Assembly (NCBI GenBank): GCA_050263095.1
Contig: JBLNEW010000068.1
Span: 18,217 to 82,216 of the forward strand
Direction: 5' to 3'
Source of the DNA: FEB-35 sp050263095
GTDB taxonomy: Bacteria; Desulfobacterota; Deferrimicrobia; Deferrimicrobiales; Deferrimicrobiaceae
DNA length: 64,000 nt
Each line of letters begins with the position of its first letter. Position 1 is the stretch's first letter. Shown here piece after piece: positions 1-10,231 of this stretch. The notes under the pieces are model-generated. The model ran no database searches. It was not told the DNA's origin and saw only the letters and a list, made by a program, of their open reading frames with translations. The position numbers and the translations under genes were made by a program.

Positions 1-517
1 AGTTGATCGTCATCGAGGTGGACACCCTCCCCAAGGGGATGCGGTCGAAGAGCACCTCCATGTCCTCGAGGGAATCGATCGCCACTCCGACCTTCCCGAC
101 CTCGCCCGACGCAATAGGACTGTCGGAGTCGTATCCCATCTGGGTGGGCAGGTCGAAGGCGACTGAAAGGCCTGTCTGGCCGTGGTCCAGAAGATACCGG
201 TACCGCTTGTTCGATTCCCTGGCGTCGCCGAAGCCCGCGTACTGCCTCATGGTCCACAGGCGCCCGCGGTACATCGTGGGCTGGACACCCCTTGTGAACG
301 GATACTCGCCCGGGAATCCCAGGTCCCTCAGGTAGTCGAACTCGTCCAGCTGGGCGGGGGTGTAGAGCCGCTCGACCTCCGCGCCCGATGTGCTCTCGAA
401 CTTTTTGCGGCGCTCCGGAGCCTTGCCCACCGCCGGCGAGAGGACTTCCTTCTCCCACCGGTCCATCGCCGTCCGGAACCGGGAGGCCCCCCCTCCCTTC
501 CTCTTGTCCGACGCCAT
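1..517 (-). CDS. Methylmalonyl-CoA mutase, large/catalytic subunit, N-terminal part (cut by window edge)
   Basis: The first 172 codons of a gene that runs off the left edge. The product interconverts methylmalonyl-CoA and succinyl-CoA using adenosylcobalamin. The translation from the ATG at 517 contains the family block TMRQYAGFGDARESN followed by a TGLSVAFDLPTQMGYDSD segment, which form the substrate-binding start of the TIM barrel in this family. The cobalamin-binding C-terminal region lies outside the window. It is the last visible gene of a propionyl-CoA carboxylase operon, 9 bases after the biotin carrier gene. This supports a propionyl-CoA to succinyl-CoA route. Isobutyryl-CoA or ethylmalonyl-CoA mutases share this block, so substrate assignment rests on the neighbours. 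Confidence 0.9.
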   Translation of the reverse strand, partial: MASDKRKGGGASRFRTAMDRWEKEVLSPAVGKAPERRKKFESTSGAEVERLYTPAQLDEFDYLRDLGFPGEYPFTRGVQPTMYRGRLWTMRQYAGFGDARESNKRYRYLLDHGQTGLSVAFDLPTQMGYDSDSPIASGEVGKVGVAIDSLEDMEVLFDRIPLGRVSTSMTIN

Positions 518-526
518 TTCTTCCCC

Positions 527-1030
527 CTATTCCACCAGGAGCAGCTTCGCCCCGGACTCGACGACCTCGCCTTCCTTCACGAAGATCTCCTTGACCTTCC
601 CCGTGAGCGCGGATTTGAGCTCGTTCTCCATCTTCATCGCCTCGACTACGATGACACCCTGGTCGGCCTTGACTTCCTCCCCCAATCCGACCAGGAGCTT
701 TACGACCTTCCCCGGCATCGGCGATGAGACCATGGCCTTGCCGGCCGCCCCCTTTCCGCCGGCCCGCATCAGCGCCTTCCGCTGCTCGTTCATGAGCGTG
801 AACTTGTAGCAGTCGCCCGCGATCAGCACCTCGAACTCGTCGTCCTTCATCCCCTGGACGTCCACCTCGAACGAGGCGTCCCCGTAAAGGACTGACCAGA
901 CGCTGCTCTGGACCTGGTGCGCGTCGACCAGGTGCTCCTGCCCGTCTATCGTGACCACGTACCGGGCGACTCCCGCCTCCCGTACGGCCACCTTCACTTC
1001 CTTTTCACCGATAGTCCCGATGTAGTTCAT
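527..1030 (-). CDS. Biotin carboxyl carrier protein of acyl-CoA carboxylase
   Basis: 167 residues. The C-terminal half is a biotinyl/lipoyl domain with the biotinylation motif VEAMKMEN; the lysine of AMKM is the attachment site. It carries carboxybiotin between the carboxylase and the transferase encoded just upstream. The N-terminal half resembles the linker region of propionyl-CoA/pyruvate carboxylase carrier subunits. I chose the start MNYIGTIGEK because it follows an AGGAG ribosome-binding site. An upstream in-frame ATG at 1081 would run into the preceding gene. The gene sits 8 bases after the biotin carboxylase stop in the same operon. Confidence 0.88.
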   Translation of the reverse strand: MNYIGTIGEKEVKVAVREAGVARYVVTIDGQEHLVDAHQVQSSVWSVLYGDASFEVDVQGMKDDEFEVLIAGDCYKFTLMNEQRKALMRAGGKGAAGKAMVSSPMPGKVVKLLVGLGEEVKADQGVIVVEAMKMENELKSALTGKVKEIFVKEGEVVESGAKLLLVE

Positions 1031-1038
1031 GGCAGCTC

Positions 1039-2550
1039 CTAGAGGGGTTTCCGCATGCCGGGCCGGGTCGAATATTTCCACATGGAGACGGGGCCGGCGG
1101 CCGCCGCGGGTTTGTGCGCCATCGCGCGCTTCCGCTCCTCGAGGAACACGTGGATCGCCGCCGTGATCATGGCCACGTCCCCGTGCTCGAGCCTGCGCTC
1201 CTCCTCTTCCTTGAAGAAGACCTTGTCGATGAAGTTCGTATCGAAGTTACCCTCTACGAAGTGCCGGTTGTTCATCACGCGGATGTGGAACGGTATCGTC
1301 GTCTTGACCCCCGTGACGACGTATTCGTTCAGCGCCCGTCGCATCCGCGCGATCGCCTCGGTCCGGTTCTTCCCCCATGCAACCAGCTTGGATATGATCG
1401 GATCGTAGTAGATGGGGATCTCGAATCCCTCGAAGACTCCCGAGTCGTCCCGCACCCCGGGCCCGCCGGGCGTGCGCAGCGAGGTGATGAGCCCCGGGCA
1501 GGGGAAAAAGTTCTTGTCGGGGTCCTCGGCGTAGACGCGGCACTCGATGGCGTGTCCGTCCTGCCTGACGTCTTCCTGCCGGATGGAGAGCTTCTCGCCG
1601 GCGGCCACGCAGATCTGCTCCTTGACGATGTCGACGCCCGTCACCATCTCGGTGACGGGGTGCTCGACCTGCAGCCTGGTGTTCATTTCGAGGAAGTAGA
1701 AGTTGCGATTCGCGTCGACCAGGAACTCGCAAGTGCCGGCGCCTTCGTACCGCACCGCGCGGGCCGCCTCGATAGCCACCTTGCCCATCGCCGCCCGCAT
1801 CTCCGGAGTGACGATGACCGACGGCGACTCCTCTATCACCTTCTGGTGCCGCCGCTGGATCGAGCACTCCCGCTCGCACAGGTGGACGTAGTTCCCGTGC
1901 CGATCGCCCAGGATCTGGATCTCCACGTGCCTCGGCTGCTCTATGTACCTCTCCATGTATACGGAATCGTCGCTGAAGGCCGATTTCGCCTCGGATTTGG
2001 CCATCCGCAGCGCGGACTTGAGCTCCCCCTCCTCCCGGACCAGGCGCATCCCCTTGCCTCCGCCTCCGGCAGTCGCCTTCAGCATGATCGGGAACCCGAT
2101 CTCCCGCGCCACGCGGAAAACATCCTCCTCGGTCGCAAGCGGCTCGACCGTGCCGGGGACGACCGGCACTCCGGCCGACTGCACGGTTTTCCGCGCGATC
2201 GTCTTTGACCCCATGGTCCGCATCGCGTGGGCCGAGGGGCCGATCAGCTTGATCTTTTCCTTTTCGCACCTGTCGGCGAAGCGGGGGTTCTCGGCGAGGA
2301 ACCCGTACCCGGGGTGGATCGCCTCCGCGCCGCTCTTTTTCGCCACGTCGATGATCTTGTCGATGACCAGGTACGATTCGGAGGCCGGGGACGGCCCGAT
2401 GAGGACCGCCTCGTCTGCATACCTCACGTGCAGCGCGTGCCGGTCGACCTCCGAGTACACCGCGACGGTAGGTATCCCCATCTCGCGGCAGGCCCGCTCC
2501 ACGCGGACGGCGATCTCCCCCCGGTTCGCGATCAGGATTTTCTTGAACAC
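1039..2550 (-). CDS. Biotin carboxylase subunit of acyl-CoA (propionyl-CoA) carboxylase
   Basis: 503 residues. ATP-dependent carboxylation of biotin on the carrier protein. The protein opens with FKKILIANRGEIAVR and has the glycine-rich ATP loop KATAGGGGKGM, the ERYIEQPRHVEIQ block and the MNTRLQVEHPVTE catalytic region, all typical of the ATP-grasp biotin carboxylase family. The start is GTG at 2550, preceded by a GGAGGG ribosome-binding site and lying 11 bases after the carboxyltransferase stop. The frame stays open far upstream across the carboxyltransferase gene, but that extension is not real coding sequence. About 50 residues after the usual domain end form a low-complexity tail. Confidence 0.92.
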   Translation of the reverse strand: MFKKILIANRGEIAVRVERACREMGIPTVAVYSEVDRHALHVRYADEAVLIGPSPASESYLVIDKIIDVAKKSGAEAIHPGYGFLAENPRFADRCEKEKIKLIGPSAHAMRTMGSKTIARKTVQSAGVPVVPGTVEPLATEEDVFRVAREIGFPIMLKATAGGGGKGMRLVREEGELKSALRMAKSEAKSAFSDDSVYMERYIEQPRHVEIQILGDRHGNYVHLCERECSIQRRHQKVIEESPSVIVTPEMRAAMGKVAIEAARAVRYEGAGTCEFLVDANRNFYFLEMNTRLQVEHPVTEMVTGVDIVKEQICVAAGEKLSIRQEDVRQDGHAIECRVYAEDPDKNFFPCPGLITSLRTPGGPGVRDDSGVFEGFEIPIYYDPIISKLVAWGKNRTEAIARMRRALNEYVVTGVKTTIPFHIRVMNNRHFVEGNFDTNFIDKVFFKEEEERRLEHGDVAMITAAIHVFLEERKRAMAHKPAAAAGPVSMWKYSTRPGMRKPL

Positions 2551-2561
2551 GTGAAGCCCTC

Positions 2562-4106
<1,545 letters not shown>

Positions 4107-4169
4107 GCCACCCTCCTGGCATAAATGCGAGACAGTGTTGGAGTTTCATAACATCCCGCGTGTAGGGTG

Positions 4170-5438
4170 TCAACGGCCGCCCAGCGCGCCCGCCACGAGC
4201 TCCGCGATGTGGACGACCCGCATGGAAGGACGGGTGCGCGCAGCCATGTCGCGCAGCTGGAGAATGCACCCGGAGCAGGCGGTGGAGACGACCCGTGCCC
4301 CGCCCCTCGAGGCAATCGAGATCCTGTTCTCCCCGATGCGCGACGAAGTGGGGTAATCGCGGACGTTGAACGTCCCGCCGTACCCGCAGCAGACGTCGGC
4401 GCCGGGGATCTCGGCGAACGCGTCGCCCACAGCGCCCCTGAGCACCTCCCGCGCCTCGGAGCCTTTCGCCAGGGTGCCGGAGAGATGGCATGGATCGTGG
4501 TAGCAGATCTCTCCCGCTTTCCCTTCGGCCGGCGGATCGGGAAGTCGGGAGACGACGCCGGATTCCAGTATGAAGCTCGCGTAATCAACGCAGAGGTTCG
4601 ACACCCTGACCGCATCCTCCCGAAGCGGATGTTTCTCCGGGATGAGCGCCAACATGTTGCGCTTGAACATCAGCAGGCACGATCCGCACGGAAAGACGAC
4701 CCGTTCCGGCCCGGCTGCCAGCAGACGGCGGACGTTCTCCTCCGCGCATCGGCGGGCGGATTCCCAATCGCCCGACACCATCGCGGGCAGGCCGCAGCAG
4801 GCGGCGTCCCGAAAAACGGCTATCGCCCTCCCGGACGCCTTCATGGAGTCGTATGACGCCCTTCCCACGTCCGGGAACACGTGGTCGAAGACGCAGCCGA
4901 CGAACAGCATGACGTCCCCGGCCGATGCTTCGCCGGGCGCAAGCGAAGCGATGAATCCCTTTTCGGGAAGTTCGGGGACCGTGCGCCCGGAGAATCCGAA
5001 CGATTCAGGAAACCGGTAGTGCAGGCCGCTTCCGGTGGGGACCTTCTTCAACAGGAGATTCTGGGCGGCCGCCGCCAGGCCGCGCGCGGCGTCCCTTTTG
5101 CCCGGAGACGTCATCACCCCGCCGAAGAGAATCCTTTTCCAGGCGGGAATGCCGGCCTTGCGGGCGGCGTCGGCTCTCCCTTTCATGATGATTTCCTCGA
5201 CGAGGACGTGGTTGGGGCATGCGCGCTCGCAGCGGCCGCACAACAGGCAATCGGTCAGCGCCTCCTGCACCGCCTCGACGTTCTCGTCCCGCCCCGAAAG
5301 CGCGGCTTCGACCAATGCGATCTTCCCGCGCGCCACCGAGATTTCCGCCTTGCGCTCGGGGTAGAGCGTGCAGACGGTCCGGCAAGTGCCGCATTTGGCG
5401 CAGGCGCCCGTCAGGGCCCTAAGGCCGTCATCGCTCAC
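4170..5438 (-). CDS. glcF: GlcF-like (Fe-S)-binding oxidoreductase subunit
   Basis: 422 residues. Two ferredoxin-type [4Fe-4S] motifs lie near the N terminus (Cys 13, 16, 19, 23 and Cys 64, 67, 70, 74). Two CCG domains follow, with cysteine pairs in DAACCGLP and ADVCCGYGG. This is the glycolate-oxidase GlcF / D-lactate dehydrogenase Fe-S subunit layout. It probably passes electrons from the flavoprotein encoded immediately upstream to a quinone or other acceptor. Its ATG overlaps the glcD stop codon by 4 bases, so the two are translationally coupled. The substrate could be glycolate, D-lactate or another 2-hydroxyacid. Confidence 0.85.
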   Translation of the reverse strand: MSDDGLRALTGACAKCGTCRTVCTLYPERKAEISVARGKIALVEAALSGRDENVEAVQEALTDCLLCGRCERACPNHVLVEEIIMKGRADAARKAGIPAWKRILFGGVMTSPGKRDAARGLAAAAQNLLLKKVPTGSGLHYRFPESFGFSGRTVPELPEKGFIASLAPGEASAGDVMLFVGCVFDHVFPDVGRASYDSMKASGRAIAVFRDAACCGLPAMVSGDWESARRCAEENVRRLLAAGPERVVFPCGSCLLMFKRNMLALIPEKHPLREDAVRVSNLCVDYASFILESGVVSRLPDPPAEGKAGEICYHDPCHLSGTLAKGSEAREVLRGAVGDAFAEIPGADVCCGYGGTFNVRDYPTSSRIGENRISIASRGGARVVSTACSGCILQLRDMAARTRPSMRVVHIAELVAGALGGR

Positions 5439-6826
5439 GGCCGTACCGCGGGCTCGGAAAGGAAGATCTTTCCCGGGTTGAGTATTCCGTTAGGATCGAA
5501 ACAGTCCTTCAGCCTCCTCATCACCGAAACGCCCAGGGGGCCCACCTCCATCTCGAGGAACGGGGCCTTCGCAATCCCTATCCCGTGTTCGCCCGAGATC
5601 GTCCCGCCCAGCTCGACCGTCTTCCGGAATACCTCCTCCACCGCGCCCTCGGCCCGGACCCTCTCCTCCTCGTCCACTCCGGAGATCATTATGTTGACGT
5701 GGATGTTGCCGTCCCCGGCGTGCCCGAAGTTGACGATCTTTAAATTCCTGCGTGATGCAAGACCCGACAGGAAGGAAAACATCTCCGCCAGGCGGCTGCG
5801 GGGAACCACGATGTCCTCGTTGATCTTCACCGGGTTCACCTTCCTGATCGACGGCGAAATGGACCTGCGCAGCTCCCACAGCCGCTCCCGCCCCGCCGGG
5901 TCGGCGGCGCGGCTCACCTCGATCGCGCCGAACCGGCGGCACGCCTCCTCGACCTGGCCGGCTTCCCGCGCCACCGAGGCGGCCGGCCCGTCGACCTCGA
6001 TCAGGAGGGCGCACCCCGCCGCCGCGGGGACCGGCAGGGAAGCGATCTCCCTAACGCAGTCGACGGCGGTGCGGTCCATCAGCTCCATCGCGCAGGGTGT
6101 GATCCGCTCTTCCACCATCCCCGCCACCGCCCGCGCCCCCTGTTCGCTGGCCCCGAAGAATGCAAGAATCGTCGCCGCGGATTCCGGCAGGGGGATCAGC
6201 CGAAGCGTCGCCTTCGTGATGATCCCCAGCGTCCCCTCGGAGCCGACCAGCATCCTGGTCAGGTCGTATCCCACGACTCCCTTGACGGTGTAGACGCCCG
6301 TCCGCACAAGCTCTCCGGTGCCAAGGACCGCCTCCAGCCCCAGGACGTAGTCCCTGGTGACTCCGTACTTCACGGCGCACATGCCGCCGGCGCATTCGGC
6401 CAGGTTCCCGCCGACGGTGCAGAACTTAAGCGACGCGGGGTCGGGAGGGTAAAACAAACCTCGCTTTTTCACTTCCTCCTTGAGCGTCCCGGTCACCACT
6501 CCCGGCTCGACCACGGCGACCAGGTTTTCCGTGTCGATCGAAAGGATGCGGTCCATGCGCTCGGTGGACAGGACGACCCCTCCGTGTACCGGCAGGGAGC
6601 CGCCGGAAAATCCGGACCCTGCGCCCCGGGGCACGACCGGAAACCTGTGATCGTTGGCGAGGAGGACCGTCCGGCGCACCTCCTCGGCGGTCAGCGGATA
6701 GGCTACGGCATCGGGCAGGAATTCCTTCCCCGTGGCGTCGAACGAATAGCAGATGCGGTCCTCCAGGGACGTTTTCAACCTCTCCCCGAAGATCGCACTG
6801 AGCGCGGAAATCGCCTTCTCATTCAT
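5435..6826 (-). CDS. glcD: FAD-linked 2-hydroxyacid oxidase, GlcD family
   Basis: 463 residues. The FAD-binding type 4 (PCMH) fold is shown by FPVVPRGAGSGFSGGSLPV, the VVEPGVVTGTLKEEV strand and the VGGNLAECAGGMCAVKYG segment. The C-terminal FAD-oxidase domain contains NFGHAGDGNIHVNIM and SGEHGIGIAKAPF, typical of GlcD/D-lactate dehydrogenase. It oxidises a D-2-hydroxyacid with FAD and hands electrons to GlcF. The 363 bases upstream carry no gene and presumably hold its promoter. Confidence 0.87.
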   Translation of the reverse strand: MNEKAISALSAIFGERLKTSLEDRICYSFDATGKEFLPDAVAYPLTAEEVRRTVLLANDHRFPVVPRGAGSGFSGGSLPVHGGVVLSTERMDRILSIDTENLVAVVEPGVVTGTLKEEVKKRGLFYPPDPASLKFCTVGGNLAECAGGMCAVKYGVTRDYVLGLEAVLGTGELVRTGVYTVKGVVGYDLTRMLVGSEGTLGIITKATLRLIPLPESAATILAFFGASEQGARAVAGMVEERITPCAMELMDRTAVDCVREIASLPVPAAAGCALLIEVDGPAASVAREAGQVEEACRRFGAIEVSRAADPAGRERLWELRRSISPSIRKVNPVKINEDIVVPRSRLAEMFSFLSGLASRRNLKIVNFGHAGDGNIHVNIMISGVDEEERVRAEGAVEEVFRKTVELGGTISGEHGIGIAKAPFLEMEVGPLGVSVMRRLKDCFDPNGILNPGKIFLSEPAVRP

Positions 6827-7189
6827 CCGGGTAGTGTACCACGCCGCCGCTTGCGCGCTGCTGCGATCGGCTGCGCCGCCTCGTGCAGAGCACGCCCGAA
6901 ACGGAAGGCGCTACGCCTCCGGCAGCTCCGTGCTCGCTCTCGCCTTCGGCTCCCCTGCATCAGGTATTACGTGCCAAGCGGTGCTTCCCCGCTCTTCGGT
7001 CACCATGAGTGGTCCGCCAAGCCGGTTTGTTCCAAGACAGGTTATGCCGAACCGGACGGTTCCGCCTCGGCGACCCGCTGCGCCGGACCTGCCATCGGCG
7101 TCTCGCGCCTTCCGTTCGAGGCCGGCGCGCCACTGGGGAATGCAGCCGATTGAGAAGCCACAGCGTGAGCGGCGGCGTGGCCGAAGGCG
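6827..7189. other. Intergenic region without a recognisable gene
   Basis: 363 bases between the glcD start and the 3' end of the hydrolase gene. Open frames here have no family features. I see short inverted repeats (for example CCGGTT paired with AACCGG near 7020-7060) and a loose repetition of the string AAGGCGCTAC near 6907 and 7184. The glcD promoter must lie at its left end, but I cannot pick it out. Confidence 0.4.
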
Positions 7190-7954
7190 CTACCCCAGGG
7201 ACTGGAGGAAGGAGGCGACCACGTTGTTGAACTCGGTCGGCTTCTCGAGCATCGCGATGTGCCCGGCGCCGGGGATGATCTTGAGCACGGCGCCGCGGAT
7301 GCCGGTCGCCAGGAACTCGGAGTACTTGAGGGGAGTCAGCCGGTCGTCGTCTCCCACGATGACCAGCGCAGGGACGCGGACCTCGCCCAGCCGGCTGCGC
7401 ACGTCGTAGGAGTCGCACGCTCGGAAATCCGCCGCGAAGGTCGACGGCCTCGTCGACAGGACGTCTCTCGTGACGTCCTCCCGGAGCGAAGCGTCTCCAT
7501 CCCCCGCCATCATCCATTCCACCAGTTCCGGGGCGAACTCGCGGAACCGGGCGGCGATGCCGCCGAATATCACGGGGCTGATTTTCAATTTCGCCCCGGT
7601 ACCCGTCAGGATGATCGCCTCCAGGCCCGGCACCCGGTCCAGCGCGGCCTGCAGGGCTATCGCACCTCCCATGGAATGCCCCGCCAGCACGAATTTCGAC
7701 AGCCCCGCCTCGCCGGCGAAATCCGCAAGCCAGGCGGCGTACTCGCCCACGGTTTCCTTGGGGCTGCCGATGGATCCGGCGTGTCCGGGAAGATCCGGAA
7801 TCACCAGTCGCGCCGTTCCCTTGAGTCCCGCCCACTGGTCGCGCCACGTGCGGTGGGAGCCCCCGGCTCCGTGCAGAAACACCACGGTGCGCCGCATCGA
7901 CTTTACGGTGTCCTGGAAATGGGCGGCGTTTCCCTGAACGAAAACCTCCGGCAT
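7190..7954 (-). CDS. Alpha/beta-fold hydrolase
   Basis: 254 residues from the start MPEVFVQGNAAHF. The oxyanion region VFLHGAGGSHRTW, the nucleophile elbow AGHSMGGAIALQ (Ser in GHSMG), the acid-strand segment VIVGDDDRLTP and the late histidine in PGAGHIAMLEKP give a complete Ser-Asp-His triad. The length fits a small esterase, thioesterase or C-C hydrolase (MhpC/BphD-like), but the substrate cannot be read from sequence. The longer open frame upstream overlaps the divergent oxidoreductase and is not coding. Confidence 0.8.
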   Translation of the reverse strand: MPEVFVQGNAAHFQDTVKSMRRTVVFLHGAGGSHRTWRDQWAGLKGTARLVIPDLPGHAGSIGSPKETVGEYAAWLADFAGEAGLSKFVLAGHSMGGAIALQAALDRVPGLEAIILTGTGAKLKISPVIFGGIAARFREFAPELVEWMMAGDGDASLREDVTRDVLSTRPSTFAADFRACDSYDVRSRLGEVRVPALVIVGDDDRLTPLKYSEFLATGIRGAVLKIIPGAGHIAMLEKPTEFNNVVASFLQSLG

Positions 7955-8004
7955 GGCGTCGTCCCTCCCGGCCAAGTATATCCAATCTCCCGCGGGACTC
8001 GCGA

Positions 8005-8046
8005 ATATTTGTCTTGAGCCGCCAGGCGCCTGTCTGGTACAAATAT
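8005..8046 (+). promoter_or_regulatory. Candidate promoter with flanking inverted repeat upstream of the ETF:quinone oxidoreductase gene
   Basis: TTGAGC at 8014-8019 and TACAAA at 8038-8043, spaced by 18 bases, resemble a sigma-70 promoter. They are bracketed by perfect 8-base arms ATATTTGT (8005-8012) and ACAAATAT (8039-8046). The right arm overlaps the -10 box, so a regulator binding here could block transcription. It is unlike the TGAATGA palindrome near the TetR gene. Confidence 0.35.
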
Positions 8047-8074
8047 CCGCTGAGCCCTTCCCACGGAGCCCCCC

Positions 8075-10093
8075 ATGAAAGTCATCGGCCGCGAAATACT
8101 GTGGAATCTCCCCCCCCCGACGGCGACCATCATGTACGCCTTGTTCGGGGCGGTCGTCGTTGTTTTCGCGTGGGGAACGTATAAGAGGATCTGCGCCTGG
8201 CGGCGGGGGAGCGCGGAAAAGGAAAACCGCCTGGGCGACCTCTGGGGACGCACTGTCGACGCCCTCAGGATCGGGCTCGGCCAGCAGAAGGTCGTCGAAC
8301 GTAAACTCGGCGGGTTGATGCACCTCGCCATCTACTCGGGATTCATCGTCCTGTTCATCGCCACCTGCCTCGTGGCGCTCGAATTCGACCTGGGCGTACA
8401 AATCCTTGACGGCGATTTCTACATTGTGTTCAAGCTGTTCGTCGATACCTTCGGACTTCTGCTCATCGTCGGCATACTCGTCGCCATAGTCCGCCGGTAC
8501 CTTTTCCGGCCCGACGGGCTTACCCGTGAAGGCGACGACCTTCTGCAGCTACTCCTGCTCCTGGCCATCGGGGTCACCGGCTTCCTTATCGAAGCCCTGA
8601 GGCTGGCCGCGACAAACCCCGCCGCCGCCCGCGCATCCTACGTCGCCAACGCCATCGCGCCGTATTTCGCCCAGGTCCGGATAGGAGAGCTCCTGTCGGC
8701 GCACCGGGCGCTATGGTGGACGCACCTGCTGCTCGCGTTCGGATTCCTCGCCGCCATCCCGATGAACAAGATGCTCCACCTGGCGGCGGGCCCTGTGAAC
8801 ATTTTCCTGCGGACATCGCGTCCGAAGGGAGCGCTCCAGCCGATCCCGGGAATCGAGGACGAGGAGAAGATCGGCGTCGCGGACGTGGAGGACTTCTCCT
8901 GGAAGCAGCTCCTGTCGTCCGACGCATGCACGAAATGCGGGAGATGCCAGGATGAATGTCCTGCCTACGCCGCGGAGATGCCGTTGTCTCCAAGGGACGT
9001 GGTCCTCAAGACCCGCGACCAGATGAGCAGGGAAATCTTCTGGAGCCTCGTACCGTCCGCTGCCGAAATCGACAAGAAAACGGGCCTGCCGGTCGTGCGG
9101 GATTTCGCGTTCGGAGTCCTTTCTCCCGACGAGATCTGGTCGTGCACCACCTGCCGGGCCTGCATGCAGTCGTGCCCTGTGCTTATCGAGCACATAGACA
9201 TGATCGTGGATGTCCGGCGCGGCTACGTCGCGCGCTCCAGGATCCCCGACGGGGCACGCACCGCGCTGAAAAAGATGGGCGACACCGGCAATCCGTGGGG
9301 GCTCCCCCAGGACGACCGGGCCCAATGGACCGCGGGGCTCGACGTCCCGTTGGCTGCGGACAAGAAGGAATTCGAGTACCTGTACTGGCCTGGATGCGCC
9401 GGGGCGTACGATCCCCGCAACCAGAAGGTCACAAGGACGGTCGCTTCGCTGCTCTCCCGCGCCGGCGTCGACTACGCGATCCTGGGACTCGAGGAGACCT
9501 GCTGCGGCGCCTTCGCGCGGCCGATGGGCGAGGAGGGGCTGTTCCAGCTGGGCATGGTGGAGACCGTCAAGGAAATCTTCTCCTCGTACAACGTCAAGAA
9601 GGTGATCACGCAGTGCCCTCACTGCTTCAACTCGTTCAGGAACGAATATCCGCAGTTCGGGGTGAACGTGGAGGTTATCCATCATTCCGTGCTGCTACGC
9701 GACCTCGTGGCGCAGGGCAGGCTCGCCCCGTCGAAACAGGTCAACCTGCTGGTGGCATTTCACGACTCCTGCTACCTGGGCAGGCACAACGACTTCTACG
9801 ACGCCCCCCGGGAGGCATTGGCGGCGGTTCCAGGCATCACCATCAACGAGATGGAAAAGAACCGCGAGCGCGGATTCTGCTGCGGCGCCGGGGGAGGCGG
9901 GATGTGGCTCGAGCTTCCCGGGAAACGCATCAACCACCTCCGCTTCGACCAGGCGATGCGCACCGGCGCCAACGCCATAGGGTCGGCCTGCCCATACTGC
10001 CTCATCATGTTCGACGATGCGGTCAAGTTCAACAACATGGACGAGTCGGTTCAGACGAAGGACATCTCGGAAATCATCGCCGAATCGCTTTAA
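8075..10093 (+). CDS. Membrane-bound Fe-S ETF:(mena)quinone oxidoreductase
   Basis: 672 residues. The N-terminal third has about five hydrophobic segments (roughly residues 18-36, 82-105, 120-143, 155-178, 213-235) forming a NarI-like cytochrome b domain. Two [4Fe-4S] motifs follow, CTKCGRCQDECP from Cys285 and CTTCRACMQSCP from Cys357, then two CCG domains with cysteine pairs at 476-477 and 602-603. This is the layout of the ETF-menaquinone oxidoreductases (DUF224/HdrD-type) used in beta-oxidation by syntrophs and metal reducers. It would take electrons from acyl-CoA dehydrogenase through ETF. The acyl-CoA dehydrogenase gene nearby supports this. No etfAB genes are in the window. Confidence 0.85.
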   Translation: MKVIGREILWNLPPPTATIMYALFGAVVVVFAWGTYKRICAWRRGSAEKENRLGDLWGRTVDALRIGLGQQKVVERKLGGLMHLAIYSGFIVLFIATCLVALEFDLGVQILDGDFYIVFKLFVDTFGLLLIVGILVAIVRRYLFRPDGLTREGDDLLQLLLLLAIGVTGFLIEALRLAATNPAAARASYVANAIAPYFAQVRIGELLSAHRALWWTHLLLAFGFLAAIPMNKMLHLAAGPVNIFLRTSRPKGALQPIPGIEDEEKIGVADVEDFSWKQLLSSDACTKCGRCQDECPAYAAEMPLSPRDVVLKTRDQMSREIFWSLVPSAAEIDKKTGLPVVRDFAFGVLSPDEIWSCTTCRACMQSCPVLIEHIDMIVDVRRGYVARSRIPDGARTALKKMGDTGNPWGLPQDDRAQWTAGLDVPLAADKKEFEYLYWPGCAGAYDPRNQKVTRTVASLLSRAGVDYAILGLEETCCGAFARPMGEEGLFQLGMVETVKEIFSSYNVKKVITQCPHCFNSFRNEYPQFGVNVEVIHHSVLLRDLVAQGRLAPSKQVNLLVAFHDSCYLGRHNDFYDAPREALAAVPGITINEMEKNRERGFCCGAGGGGMWLELPGKRINHLRFDQAMRTGANAIGSACPYCLIMFDDAVKFNNMDESVQTKDISEIIAESL

Positions 10094-10161
10094 CCGGAAA
10101 TTCAGTTTAAACAACTTTTATTTTATATATACCATAATACTTTTTTTGTTAACATTTTAAC

Positions 10162-10190
10162 TTGCATTAAGACAATTATTGTTGTATTGA
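10162..10190 (+). promoter_or_regulatory. Promoter of the HTH-ADP-ribosylglycohydrolase gene, with a palindrome in the spacer
   Basis: TTGCAT (10162-10167), 17-base spacer, TATTGA (10185-10190), in a strongly AT-rich gap. The spacer contains the perfect palindrome ACAAT-T-ATTGT (10172-10182), a good position for a repressor. Transcription would start near 10197, downstream of an alternative TTG start at 10187. This favours the ATG at 10232 as the true translation start. Confidence 0.5.
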
Positions 10191-10231
10191 TTTTAAAGGA
10201 ACGTGACCCTCGACGGGGCAAGGATCCACTC

